From assembly GCF_017115085.1 (NCBI RefSeq), contig NZ_JABXKJ010000263.1:40679-104678 (forward strand): DNA of 64,000 nt, in the 5' to 3' direction. The stretch is from Nostoc sp. NMS7 (GTDB taxonomy: Bacteria; Cyanobacteriota; Cyanobacteriia; Cyanobacteriales; Nostocaceae). Below the pieces are notes generated by a model, which saw only the letters and a list, made by a program, of their open reading frames with translations, was not told the origin of the DNA and made no database searches. Every line of letters begins with the position of its first letter. The stretch's first letter is position 1. The translations under genes and the position numbers were made by a program. Below are positions 25,170 to 34,135 of this stretch, one piece after another.

Positions 25170-26398
25170 CCACAGCATTAAAATCAATCAGTGGTGGCAA
25201 ACAACAGACTAAAAAACCACCCTCAGAAGAGAAAACAATCAGGCCGCACTGCAAAATTTCAATTGAAGATGCTGATTGGGTACTTCAGCAAGTCCCCTCT
25301 GTTCAGCAGCTGTATCTGGAGTGTATTAGAGCAGAGCAGTACGGAGGTGCTGCTCATGAATTAAAAACCAATCTGACATACAAATCTTTTCAGAAAGCCA
25401 GCGCCGTTCTCTCTGCTCAGGGCTTATTCCAGTTTGAAGAATTATTTGGCCGATTGCCTTCTGGTAGACCTGGCTTGATTGGGTATCGCGTTCGTAACTT
25501 GCACGGTTATTACAATCGCTTTTATTGGGAATCGTCCACGTCTGAAGAAACCAATTCTTGTGACGAAAAAGCTGTCCACGCCGGGGAGGAAATCAACCAG
25601 CCCGGACGGAATGAAAACCACCCCAAAGTGGAACAAATCCACGCTCCCACGGAATCATTCCAAAAGAATGGTCAAAAAAGTGAGGAATTGCAAGGGTTAC
25701 AAAAACCTAACAACGTTTCTAACTACCCGTTAACTACCTACCAACAACCAACTAAGGTTGTTGGTATGGTAGTTGGTTCTGACGCGCCAACTGAAAATTC
25801 GCGTGTAGATGAAACGGCTCACGCACCCTTGGGGGGTGCGTCGCCTCAGCCTGTCTGCATCGTGAAAGAGAAAGAACAAGAATCGCCGACGGTGATGGAC
25901 TGTACGACGCGGCGAAGAGTGGATGATGCACCAAGTCAATTCACAACGTTTACAGCAGAGAACCAGAATTCTGGTGTTGAGCCGAAAGACTGTCATGTTC
26001 GCGCAGCGTCTCGTAGAGAAGGTGTTTGTTCCGCCGCGCCTGGCGTGCCGGCTTTACAAAACCTTACAAACAGCGAGATATTGAATATTTTAGATGCTGC
26101 AAATCAGGGAGTTTGTCCCGACAAAGGGGCGATCGCAGCCCTGCTAGAAACACCTCATTCTCGATCACTCATGGCTGCGATTACTAATAACCCACAGTGG
26201 GGCATCAATTTGTCAGATTATTCTACAGTCCCGCAACAAATAGCTCAAAATTCTAAATTGCGCGAGCAACGGCTCTCAAGACTTAAATCCTATGCAGCGA
26301 TGGGGGAATGTCCGCCCGACGAATTTCTGCAAGAATGCCTTAGTGACCCAGTACTGAAGATTCACTATGCACGAATGGCTTCGCTTAAACTTTGGTAA
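25166..26398 (+). CDS. Replication/regulation-type accessory protein, 410 aa
   Basis: The ATG overlaps the antirepressor stop (ATGA). Residues about 25-120 look like a winged-helix domain (DADWVLQQVPSVQQLYLEC, LTYKSFQKASAVLSAQGLFQ, SGRPGLIGYRVRN). Residues about 125-290 are a disordered linker rich in Glu, Asn, Thr and Pro. The last 100 residues are helical and end DPVLKIHYARMASLKLW. This layout is common in cyanobacterial plasmid or prophage replication-associated proteins. Near codon 285 the coding sequence carries a segment similar to dispersed GCGTCTCGTAGAGAAGG repeats. Confidence 0.5.
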   Translation: MTTALKSISGGKQQTKKPPSEEKTIRPHCKISIEDADWVLQQVPSVQQLYLECIRAEQYGGAAHELKTNLTYKSFQKASAVLSAQGLFQFEELFGRLPSGRPGLIGYRVRNLHGYYNRFYWESSTSEETNSCDEKAVHAGEEINQPGRNENHPKVEQIHAPTESFQKNGQKSEELQGLQKPNNVSNYPLTTYQQPTKVVGMVVGSDAPTENSRVDETAHAPLGGASPQPVCIVKEKEQESPTVMDCTTRRRVDDAPSQFTTFTAENQNSGVEPKDCHVRAASRREGVCSAAPGVPALQNLTNSEILNILDAANQGVCPDKGAIAALLETPHSRSLMAAITNNPQWGINLSDYSTVPQQIAQNSKLREQRLSRLKSYAAMGECPPDEFLQECLSDPVLKIHYARMASLKLW

Positions 26399-26491
26399 CT
26401 ATTTTCATGCAAAAATAAGCAATATCTGATGATTCCTGAATTTAAAGCGGTGAGCGTGTAGTAAAATTTGCTCACCTCCGTCAAATGGAAT

Positions 26492-28531
26492 ATGGCTGAA
26501 GACTTCTCCCATAAAAATCTTCGAGGACGCAACTTCAAAGGTAGGAAAGACCTTGCGGGTGCAAACTTTAGCTATACCGACATCCGAGGAGCAAATTTCA
26601 CCAATGCTAATCTGACAGGTGCAAACTTCAGTCATGCCAAAGCAGGACTGCAACTGCGTTGGGTAATTTTTCTAGTCTTTGTCTCGTGGGTGTTGTCGGG
26701 ACTGTCAGGATTTTTATGGGCTGTCTACGGTTCTATGGTGTCACTAATATTTGACATTTCCAGCTTAAGTAATCGCTTAGGTAATCATATTACCGGCTGG
26801 ACTGTCTTAATCATATTAATTGCCTTTTTCTTCGTCACAATTCACCAAGGAGTAACAGCTGGTTTAGGAGCCGTAGCCGTAGGCATAGCCGTAGGCATAG
26901 CCGGAGTCGTAGGCGGAGCTGTCGCCGGAGCCGTAGACGGAGCCGTAGCCGGATCCGTAGCCGGAGTCGTAGGCGGAGCTGTAGCCGTAGCCGTAGCCGG
27001 AGTCGTAGGCGGATCTGTAGCCGTAGCCGTAGCCGGAGCCGTAATCGGAGCCGTAGCCGTAGCCGGATCCGTAAGCGGAGCCGTAGCCATGGCCGGAGCC
27101 GTAGCCATGGCCGTGGCCGTAGCCGTAGCCGTAGCCGTAGCCGTAACGTTATTTAGTATCTACATCAGTTGGCGAGCGATGAAAGGAGATCAAAAGCACT
27201 CCTTGGTTCGTAATATCACGATCGCCTTTGCTGCAACAGGAGGTACGAGTTTTCGTGGCGCTAACTTAACGGGTGCTGATTTCACCCAAGCTACGCTCAA
27301 AAGTACAGATTTTAGAAAGGCTATCCTTACTACTACCCATTGGCATCAAGTCAAAATGCTTGACCGTGTTCGTCCTGGCTCGACTTACCTTAAAAACTTA
27401 CAAGTACGTCAACTGCTGGTTGCAGGACAGGGACAGGACAAAAACTTTGACGGTCAAAACCTCCGAGGTATCAACTTCAAAGAAGCTAAACTAGCAGATG
27501 CCAGCTTTATTGGTGCTGATCTCAGTGAAGCCAATTTGCAAGATGCCGATTTGTCAAGAGCAAAACTCAAACAAACGCAACTAGACGGCACAGATTTAAC
27601 AGGTGCAACACTTACAGGAGCGTACATTGAAGATTGGGGGATTACAAATACAACTAAATTGCATGGGGTGAAGTGTGAATATGTCTTCATGCGCGTCGGC
27701 ACAAAAGAAGACCCTGACCCCCTCCGCAAACCTGATAATAAACAAGAGAAATTTGCAGACGGGGATTTTGGCGACTTTATCAAGCCAATTTTTGACACCC
27801 TCGACCTGTACCATAACCAAGGGGTTGACCCAAGAGCGATCGCAATTTCCTTTAAGGAATTAGCAGAGAACCACCCTGATGCCGAATTAGAAATTGTGGC
27901 AATGGAGAAACGGGGACAGGATAAGTTTTTACTTCGTGCTAAAACTGCTCCTGAAGCTAATAAATCTCAACTTAGTCAAGAATATTTTGAAATTTATAAT
28001 CAACTTAAAGCTTTAGCAGAACAAGAATTAAAAGCACTGATGGCAGAAAAAGATAGCAGAATTCGTAGTTTAGAAACTATGGTAGTGACAGCGTTACAAC
28101 GACCTAGCTTTTATGCTGAAACTTATCAGAATCAAGGAGATACTATGTCACAAAGTTCTAAAAAACAATCTACTTTCAATTTACAAAATGCTCAATTTGC
28201 TGGAGGTCTTGTAGATGCTGAAACAGTTAATGCTGAACAAATAGGCGGCAATATAATCAACTATGCTGACAAACAAAACTTAGCTGAAGCAGCGTCAGAA
28301 ATTCAACAACTATTAAATCAACTTCAAAATCAAGGATTAACCACTGAAGACGCTCAACAAGAAGCCGCCCAGGACTTGGCAAAGAAAGCTAATAATGACC
28401 CCACAGTTTTAGGCAAGTTGGTTAAATGGGGACAGTCATTGAGTGATACTGCCGCTAAAACAACTGTAAGTGAAGCTGCAAAAGAAGTTTTCAAGATAGC
28501 ACTGAGACTATCGGGTATACCCATACCATAA
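26492..28531 (+). CDS. Pentapeptide-repeat membrane protein with Ala/Val/Gly repeat
   Basis: This protein has 679 residues from MAEDFSHKNLRGRNF; an upstream TTG is also in frame. Order: pentapeptides (about 5-50, GANFTNANLTGANFSHA), two TM helices (about 60-90 and 105-130), and an extremely Ala/Val/Gly-rich hydrophobic stretch (about 130-225). A second pentapeptide block (about 255-390), a charged helical segment and a 130-residue C-terminal helical domain follow. Family members are common in cyanobacteria but uncharacterised. The hydrophobic stretch is encoded by a 6-bp microsatellite and may vary in length. The two pentapeptide blocks probably sit on the same membrane side. Confidence 0.65.
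   Translation: MAEDFSHKNLRGRNFKGRKDLAGANFSYTDIRGANFTNANLTGANFSHAKAGLQLRWVIFLVFVSWVLSGLSGFLWAVYGSMVSLIFDISSLSNRLGNHITGWTVLIILIAFFFVTIHQGVTAGLGAVAVGIAVGIAGVVGGAVAGAVDGAVAGSVAGVVGGAVAVAVAGVVGGSVAVAVAGAVIGAVAVAGSVSGAVAMAGAVAMAVAVAVAVAVAVTLFSIYISWRAMKGDQKHSLVRNITIAFAATGGTSFRGANLTGADFTQATLKSTDFRKAILTTTHWHQVKMLDRVRPGSTYLKNLQVRQLLVAGQGQDKNFDGQNLRGINFKEAKLADASFIGADLSEANLQDADLSRAKLKQTQLDGTDLTGATLTGAYIEDWGITNTTKLHGVKCEYVFMRVGTKEDPDPLRKPDNKQEKFADGDFGDFIKPIFDTLDLYHNQGVDPRAIAISFKELAENHPDAELEIVAMEKRGQDKFLLRAKTAPEANKSQLSQEYFEIYNQLKALAEQELKALMAEKDSRIRSLETMVVTALQRPSFYAETYQNQGDTMSQSSKKQSTFNLQNAQFAGGLVDAETVNAEQIGGNIINYADKQNLAEAASEIQQLLNQLQNQGLTTEDAQQEAAQDLAKKANNDPTVLGKLVKWGQSLSDTAAKTTVSEAAKEVFKIALRLSGIPIP
26865..27146 (+). 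repeat. Hexanucleotide microsatellite inside the pentapeptide gene
   Basis: About 45 units are variants of GTAGCC (GTAGCC, GGAGCC, GTCGGC). All preserve frame and encode Ala-Val and Ala-Gly steps of the membrane-spanning repeat. Slippage in multiples of six would change length without frameshift. Confidence 0.75.
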
Positions 28532-28571
28532 TTTTTAACTATGACTATGTGAGGTTGGCTTCGCCCTCCTC

Positions 28572-28596
28572 GCTATCTGTCCACCGTGGACAAATA
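28572..28596. terminator. 25-bp palindrome, diverged copy 3
   Basis: CTATCTGTCCACCG and its near complement lie 41 bases after the pentapeptide gene. It is the same family as the copies at 3987, 17158 and 32214 but with a changed centre, and plausibly terminates the pentapeptide transcript. Confidence 0.5.
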
Positions 28597-28800
28597 GAAT
28601 TTGCCGAGTAAAAGATTATCTACTCTTGGTACGACTTTGGACACTTGCGATCGCGCTTTGCACTGTGTCACCAGAAAACAGGTAAAAATAAGCTTGATAG
28701 AGTAGTTAAAATTCTTAGCTAGCAAGCTGATCGCCAAAATCACTATAGTTGGAAAATTTTTCAACTTTCACCGTGTTATGGTCGGGTTGTTTTCACTTAT

Positions 28801-29112
28801 TTAGTCCCACCCAAGCCCTAGTACAGGGTAGTCATCTGCATCATCTATGTAATTGGCTAATTCATCTCTATTATCCCAGTACCACTCTTCTAGTTCAGTT
28901 ATAAACTGGCCTAATGTCGGCCAATTTGCATAGCCAACCCAAGTGAGTTTATCCCATTTTTGCTGATTAGCACGCCAGTTAAAGTTGTGTTTGTGATGGC
29001 TGTCTAGGTGTCCAGAGTTAACAACAAAGTAGTCATCTAGGTTATCGTATCGAAAAATATTGCTTAACCCCTGCACCGACGCATTGTAAGCATAAGAAAC
29101 AGTTTGAATCAC
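28801..29112 (-). CDS. TumE-family toxin-like protein, N-terminus probably lost
   Basis: These 103 residues run from a GTG. The core IQTVSYAYNASVQGLSNIFR-YDNLDDYF followed by GHLDSHHKHNFN matches the TumE/DUF6516 pattern of tyrosine-rich strands, FRYDN and HHKH. The frame stays open about 130 bases upstream of the GTG with plausible residues (PQIRLKGEIGCRG), and another frame there also looks coding (WELWLARDLGDA). This suggests a frameshift in a longer gene. No TumA antitoxin is seen next to it. Family members are predicted toxins of type II modules. Confidence 0.5.
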   Translation of the reverse strand: MIQTVSYAYNASVQGLSNIFRYDNLDDYFVVNSGHLDSHHKHNFNWRANQQKWDKLTWVGYANWPTLGQFITELEEWYWDNRDELANYIDDADDYPVLGLGWD

Positions 29113-29348
29113 GGGGCTGTCGTCAGAATTGCTTAAAACATCTAAAAATTTGTCTACTGTTATCAGTATTTTCCCTCTACAGCCTATTTCACCCTTGAGG
29201 CGAATCTGAGGGACATTTTTACCCGAAACATCATCAAGGCGTCGCCAAGATCACGGGCTAACCACAACTCCCAACGATCGCTAACCCAAAAACAATGTTT
29301 TCTATCGCGGTTATTGATAAAATTTTCGTGCTATAGGTAGATTGAGAA
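29113..29348. other. Decayed coding-like sequence upstream of the TumE-like gene
   Basis: On the minus strand two frames together read like the missing N-terminus of the TumE-like protein, interrupted by a stop and frame change near 29240. There is no other gene in this gap. The promoter of the SGNH gene would also lie here. Confidence 0.4.
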
Positions 29349-30296
29349 ATGCATCATAACCTTAACCTGTCACCAATGCTCCGTCAGAAGCTCATGCGTA
29401 CACTAGGAAGAACCGCGGTCGGCATCGGTGCTGCGTTGTGGCTGGCCGTTGGTACCGTCGCAGCGCAGCCCTTCCGCGCGCCTAGTCTTGCAGCGGGGTC
29501 CGGCGGCACCCGTCCGCTCAAATACGTGTCGATGGGTAGCTCCTACGCCGCCGGACCCGGCGTCGGCAGACGCGATGGGCAGAGCCGCGGGTGCGACCGG
29601 TCGCTCTCCAACTACGCGCATCTGCTGGCGGCGCGACGCGGCCTGAACCTCGTGGATGTCGGCTGTTCCGGCGCGACCACGGCCGACATCCTGCAACGCT
29701 CGCAGGACGGCTTCCGCCCCCAGATCGACGCGGTGGACGCCGACACCCGCCTGGTCACCGTCACGGTCGGCGGCAACGACGTCAACTATGTCGGCAACCT
29801 CCTTGGCTACACCTGCCGCCACACGGGCGGGGCGAACTGCAAGATCGTATCCGATGCGGAGGTGGATCAGCACTTCCAAGCGTTGCCCGGCTCGCTGCGC
29901 CGGGTCGTTGCCGAGGTGCATCGGCGCGCGCCCAAGGCACGCCTAGTGATGATCGGCTACCTGCCCGTCCTGCCGGGATCGGGGATGCCAGGCTGCGCGG
30001 CCGTTCCGCTCAGCCTGTCCGACCTCCGGCGGATGCAGGCGATCTACTCACGCCTGACGCACGTCATCGGCGGCGTAGCGCAAGAGACGGGCACGCCGGT
30101 GGTGCGCTCCTCCATGATCGGTTCCGACCATGACGCCTGCTCCGCCCAGCCCTTCGTCGCAGGTTACCAGCCGCCCGCCACCCCGGGCTGGCCGGGTCCC
30201 GTGCCCTACCATCCCAACCAGGCCGGCATGAACCGGCTCGCCTCCGCCCTCGACAAAACGCTTGGCGCAGGACTGGACCTATCGCTCGATAGTTGA
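29349..30296 (+). CDS. Secreted SGNH/GDSL hydrolase in a GC-rich island
   Basis: This 315-residue protein has a signal peptide (about residues 10-40, MRTLGRTAVGIGAALWLAVG with an AQP cleavage site). SGNH blocks follow: GSSYAAGPG with the nucleophile Ser, GCSGATTADIL, VTVGGNDVNY with the oxyanion Asn, and PYHPNQAGM with the catalytic His. Family members are lipases or esterases acting outside the cytoplasm. The gene is strikingly GC-rich with G/C third positions and no HIP1 site, unlike everything around it. It resembles actinobacterial or proteobacterial genes, so recent transfer is likely. Alternative start: the ATG at 29376. Confidence 0.8.
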   Translation: MHHNLNLSPMLRQKLMRTLGRTAVGIGAALWLAVGTVAAQPFRAPSLAAGSGGTRPLKYVSMGSSYAAGPGVGRRDGQSRGCDRSLSNYAHLLAARRGLNLVDVGCSGATTADILQRSQDGFRPQIDAVDADTRLVTVTVGGNDVNYVGNLLGYTCRHTGGANCKIVSDAEVDQHFQALPGSLRRVVAEVHRRAPKARLVMIGYLPVLPGSGMPGCAAVPLSLSDLRRMQAIYSRLTHVIGGVAQETGTPVVRSSMIGSDHDACSAQPFVAGYQPPATPGWPGPVPYHPNQAGMNRLASALDKTLGAGLDLSLDS

Positions 30297-31097
30297 GCGT
30301 GAAACCCGGGGCGGTCCATGACGGTCAACGGCCGCCTCCAAGGCGCGAGGTCGCCGGCAACACTTCAAGGGCAGTCCGGCCGATTTGGCGAACCACCGCC
30401 TCCGACGGTTCTGTCGCAAAAAAACATTTCAGAACCAACAATTGACTCTCAGTAGACCGAAAAGTTTTGCGATCGCTAAAAAATAGTAGTCTGTGATACC
30501 GTTTATTCAGGAATGTACAAAAGCTGATTTCGAGAAATGAGTTATAAGCTGAACTTATAGAAAGAGTGGCAAAACGACCAAAATCAGCCAGATGGTAAAC
30601 AAGCTTCGCAGGCTACCCCATACTCGCGGTCTACGGCTTGACGTAAAAATTCAAGCATCTGTTTGAGCGTAAATAGGTGAGCTATTTCCGACAGCAGCCC
30701 CACGCCGTCCCGTTCGCGGAGCGTTCCGAAGGAAAGGGCGGCGCGGGGAGTATGTCACAACTCAAGTGCGATCGCTTACGCCATCGGATCTTCGCGTCCA
30801 ATGCCAAGCGATCGCAATGTTTAAGAATCGCTCTTTTGGTTTGAGCGGAAATGGATGCGAGGGGTTAAGGGCGATCGCAAGCGTGCAGATCATGAAGCGG
30901 GCTATATATCTGCTGAAGCATTTGGCGGAAATGGATGTTGGCGGATGAGGGGGATCGCAAGTTTCTGACAAACGCCAAATTTTGAGCGCCGCCGGATTGC
31001 GGAAATGGATGTTAGCGGGTGAGAGCGATCGTAAGAAGAGCATACTGATCTGCCGTGAACGGCGGAAATGGATGTTAGGGGCGATCGCTAAATATTC
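30297..31097. other. Intergenic region: end of GC-rich DNA, then repeats
   Basis: High-GC sequence continues to about 30418 and stops abruptly at a run of A. After that the DNA is host-like, with HIP1 sites, a GTTCGCGGAGCG-type palindromic repeat near 30710-30750, and the repeat cluster at 30845-31080. I see no gene. Confidence 0.55.
30845..31080 (+). repeat. Four copies of a GCGGAAATGGATG repeat
   Basis: Copies begin at 30845, 30925, 30999 and 31062. Each begins GCGGAAATGGATG and continues with a G-rich stretch and a HIP1 or HIP1-like site, roughly 35-40 bases per unit. Spacing is irregular (80, 74 and 63 bases). The unit looks like a dispersed cyanobacterial interspersed repeat. Confidence 0.7.
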
Positions 31098-31184
31098 ATG
31101 CATTTTTTCGGTAGCTGTACTGGAGGAGTATTTCTTGTAAATACAGTAAAAAGGAGGTGTTATTTTATTCTCAGAGTTTTCAGT

Positions 31185-32204
31185 ATGCACCGTCTCGCAA
31201 GTTTTATCACTGCCGATTCTAACTCCAAGATTTTAAACTGCACTGCAAAAAGGTTTTATGTAACTGCTGTATTGTTAACAGTATTTTCTACGTTGGTTGC
31301 GGGATGCTCTACAGAAGGAAAACAAGCTATATTGCCATCCCCAACACCACATACAGCCACGAATCCCGTACCCACTTTAGAGCAAACGACGCTTCAAGCC
31401 TCAGCTAAAGCTCAACCATCACCGCAAGCAGATCCTTATCCAGATGCAACAAGTATTGCAATTGGTGCAGCAACTATTAGCCAGTCTGCTCAATCATCAG
31501 ACGATTGGAAATTAGTCGCGCAAATGTGGCTCCAAGCGATCGCTTTGATGCAATCTGTGCCAAGCACCAGTTCAAACTATGCGTCTGCTCAAAAGAAGGT
31601 AGCAGAATATCAGAAGAATTTACGATTAGCAAACAAACAATCTATTAAGCCAGTAACTTCAGTTGTTGCAACTGCTCAACCAGTAATTCAGCAAGCATCC
31701 TTTTCGAGTGTAATTAGCATTTCTAGACCGTCAGCACCCACTATTGCTGCAAAACCTCGCCCATTAACCACTATTGCGCCTGTCCAATCCCAGGCTATAG
31801 CATCCAAGCCCAAGCAATTAACTTTTAAAGACAAAGAGCATACGCTTGAGGCATCTGCTAAAGTCTTTATGAATGAATATTTTGACCAGACCATAAATAA
31901 GGGGATGAGAGGTGAAGTTTATTCGTGTGCAAAAACACCTGAGCTTTCGTCTTCTCTCTACTCACCACAAAGTGCAACAATTTTAGAGACATGGGTTGCT
32001 TTAGATGGCAGCACGGCTACGGTTACAGCTAGGATTGAATCTAGTACTGGAGATGGAACACCAATTAGGCAAAATTGGCAATTCGCTCTTGTAAAAGGTG
32101 ACACGCTTGCCGAAAAACAAATGTTAAGTGATTCAACGGATGCATACAAGTACTCTAAAACTAAATACGGTGGCTGGTGCGTAAAGCTTTTGACGGAGGC
32201 TTAA
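31185..32204 (+). CDS. Lipoprotein with Pro/Ser-rich linker
   Basis: This protein has 339 residues from MHRLASFITADSNSKILNC; a longer frame starts at 31098. A hydrophobic segment (YVTAVLLTVFSTLVAGCS) ends in a lipobox with its Cys near residue 41, so the protein should be lipid-anchored. Residues about 45-80 are Pro/Thr/Ser/Gln-rich. A middle helical part (DDWKLVAQMWLQAIALMQSV) is followed by a C-terminal beta-type domain containing WVALDGSTATVTARIES, as in IMS/ARC6-like or NTF2-like folds. Function is unknown. It is convergent with the second tape-measure gene across a palindrome. Confidence 0.6.
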   Translation: MHRLASFITADSNSKILNCTAKRFYVTAVLLTVFSTLVAGCSTEGKQAILPSPTPHTATNPVPTLEQTTLQASAKAQPSPQADPYPDATSIAIGAATISQSAQSSDDWKLVAQMWLQAIALMQSVPSTSSNYASAQKKVAEYQKNLRLANKQSIKPVTSVVATAQPVIQQASFSSVISISRPSAPTIAAKPRPLTTIAPVQSQAIASKPKQLTFKDKEHTLEASAKVFMNEYFDQTINKGMRGEVYSCAKTPELSSSLYSPQSATILETWVALDGSTATVTARIESSTGDGTPIRQNWQFALVKGDTLAEKQMLSDSTDAYKYSKTKYGGWCVKLLTEA

Positions 32205-32213
32205 ATCAGATAG

Positions 32214-32236
32214 CTATCTGTCCTCGGAGGACAGAT
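32214..32236. terminator. 25-bp palindrome, copy 4
   Basis: CTATCTGTCCTC / GAGGACAGATA lies between the convergent lipoprotein and tape-measure genes, 8 bases beyond the tape-measure stop, exactly as in copy 2 at 17158. It is likely a bidirectional terminator that was duplicated together with the tape-measure 3' end. Confidence 0.65.
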
Positions 32237-32244
32237 ACAATTGT

Positions 32245-33979
32245 TTACATCCCCCCTGCCATTACTTGACCGCGTGACATCCTATTCAACAAGTCCGCCG
32301 TGTCATCCACAGGGTTAGCAGTAGAAACCGTGAGACTACGCGGCGTGTTCGCCAATGCCATAATCGCACCTCTTAACGCATCCAGCCGTTGCTCAATCCC
32401 TTGGTTTGCCATCTTTAGCGCCTCTACAAATTGATTACTACCGGCTCCCTCACGCGGCTGAATGCGATCGCTCGATACAGAGGCAGTTGTCTTATCAATT
32501 GGTGGCATATCGGATGCAGCAGAATTGGGGAATTTTGCCGATGCACTTGGTAACTTCATGTTTTCACGCTGGCGCTGATAACCTTCAAACAAGTTTTCTC
32601 CCGGCTTGAGGTTAAGGCTGGGTATCGGATCGGACTCGAAACTTTTAGGAAGCGCAAAGCTGCTGCTACCGGGGATACTCCCCGGTGGCAGACTTTGCGC
32701 CAACACGGGATTAACCCTTCCTGCCTTGTCTTCAGCCGTTGACAAACTCATTGGTCTATGAGCTTTTTCCCCAGCTTCTACTAAATCTAAAGCAGTTTTG
32801 CGTTCGCGTCTTTTCTCACCAGATCGCAGGCCTAGTGCTTCTATCCCTTGGGCGACTTTCTGCTCAAGAGTAGAATTAGCAGCAATTTCAGGCTGATCAT
32901 TAAGGTTCGCTTGGGCGCTGTCTACGCGCATTGAGCTTAAATTAACTTCTTTATCAGCAAGTTCGACCCCAACCTTAGCTGTTTCAATTGCTGCGGGATC
33001 TTTTTTAGCTACGGCAACTTTCAGAGCCGCATCAGCTTCTAATTTAGATTTTTGGGCTGCAATCTGATAGCCCTGAGCTTCATACAAAGAAATTTGAGCA
33101 GCAATTTTCTGGCGTTTCAGGTCATTTTCTAGAGTCTTGCGTTGAAACTCTTGCTGGACTGCCATGCTTGCTTCTTTTTGAAAGGCTGCGTCCTTTTCAG
33201 CTACCGCTTTCCTCTCTTTAATTTGCAGTTCGTAATTTTCGGGAGTACCTCTGTCATATCCTTTGTCGTCAAGTTGTTTAAGAATCGCTCTTTTGACTCT
33301 ACCTTTAGTATGTTTGTCTTTAAGCTTTTGTACTAAGTCCAAATCATCATCCGCATCAGTTTTTGTGTTTTCAGCAGAGCTAGTTGTAGCATCAGATACT
33401 GCCTTGGATAGGCTGTTGCGCGATTGTTCTAGCTTGACGGTTCGATCCAGACTTTGATTATAAAGTTCAAGTTTTGCCTTAGATTCATCAAGCTGACTTT
33501 GTTGCTTTTTAAAGCGATCCTCTTCGGCTTGCACGACGCGCTGGATACTATGCTCAAAGTTTTCGCGGTACTTCTCCTCTCCCTCAATTTTGAGCTTATT
33601 AAGCTGTGAATCTAAAGCAGCTATTTCGTCTTTGGCATCCTTTTCATTCTTGACACGCGATTTGATAAAGCTGATCCTGTCAACCGCTTCTTGTTGATCA
33701 AGTTTGTTTTTACCGAGTGCTGCTTGGTCTTGGGCTTCGGGGGTTAGTCCTGCCGCTAAAAGTCCCTTATCTATTTTAGTTGTCGCAATGGTTTTGTTTG
33801 TGGAGATATTACGGTCAACAATGGCACGATATTTCTCCTCACCCGCAATTTTTAGCTCAACTAACTGTTCTTTCAATGGAGCGATCGCCTGAGTTGCATC
33901 CTTTTTGCTACCGATGCGCGACTTGAGAAAATTAATGCGATCGCTTACCGCTTTTTGGTCGATTTTGTTTTTTTCTAAA
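32245..33979 (-). pseudogene. Tape-measure-like phage protein (copy B), cut by the transposon end
   Basis: The frame runs open from the stop at 32245 through a TTG at 33876 and on to 33979, the last base before the transposon end TGTACA, so the 5' part is missing. It contains at least two imperfect repeats of about 75 residues (KNKLDQQEAVDRISFIKSR and KNKIDQKAVSDRINFLKSR) followed by the coiled C-terminal part shared with copy A. Copy B has about 50 extra residues in the Pro-rich linker. It is a tail-length protein gene interrupted at the transposon right end; the matching 5' half is not on the other side of the transposon. Confidence 0.75.
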
Positions 33980-34110
33980 TGTACATTCGCAGATTAAATG
34001 TCGGTGTTCGCAACTTAATGTCGAATTTCGCAGTTTGCTGTCGTTTGTACGCAAATAACGCTTTTGAGCCATTATTGATGCTATTAGCAAATTAATGTCG
34101 CTCAAAAGCA
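33980..34110 (+). promoter_or_regulatory. CAST right end with TnsB-binding repeats
   Basis: Following TGTACA there are tandem sites of the form TTCGCA-n5/6-ATGTCG at about 33985, 34007 and 34027, and a weaker one near 34087. They are closely spaced, as at Tn7-like right ends, and would be bound by TnsB. Confidence 0.8.
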
Positions 34111-34135
34111 CATTTTTTAGCCAATAAAATATTCA

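Noticed and set aside
26842..27108. Thr/Ala/Pro-rich minus-strand frame
   Set aside because: It is the complement of the GTAGCC microsatellite inside the pentapeptide membrane gene.
28573..28764. 63-codon minus-strand frame with a hydrophobic N-terminus
   Set aside because: It has no ribosome-binding site, overlaps the palindrome at 28572-28596, and its composition is not convincing.
29403..30133. Several long frames overlapping the SGNH hydrolase
   Set aside because: High GC content suppresses stop codons in all frames; only the plus frame with the SGNH motifs and a signal peptide makes sense.
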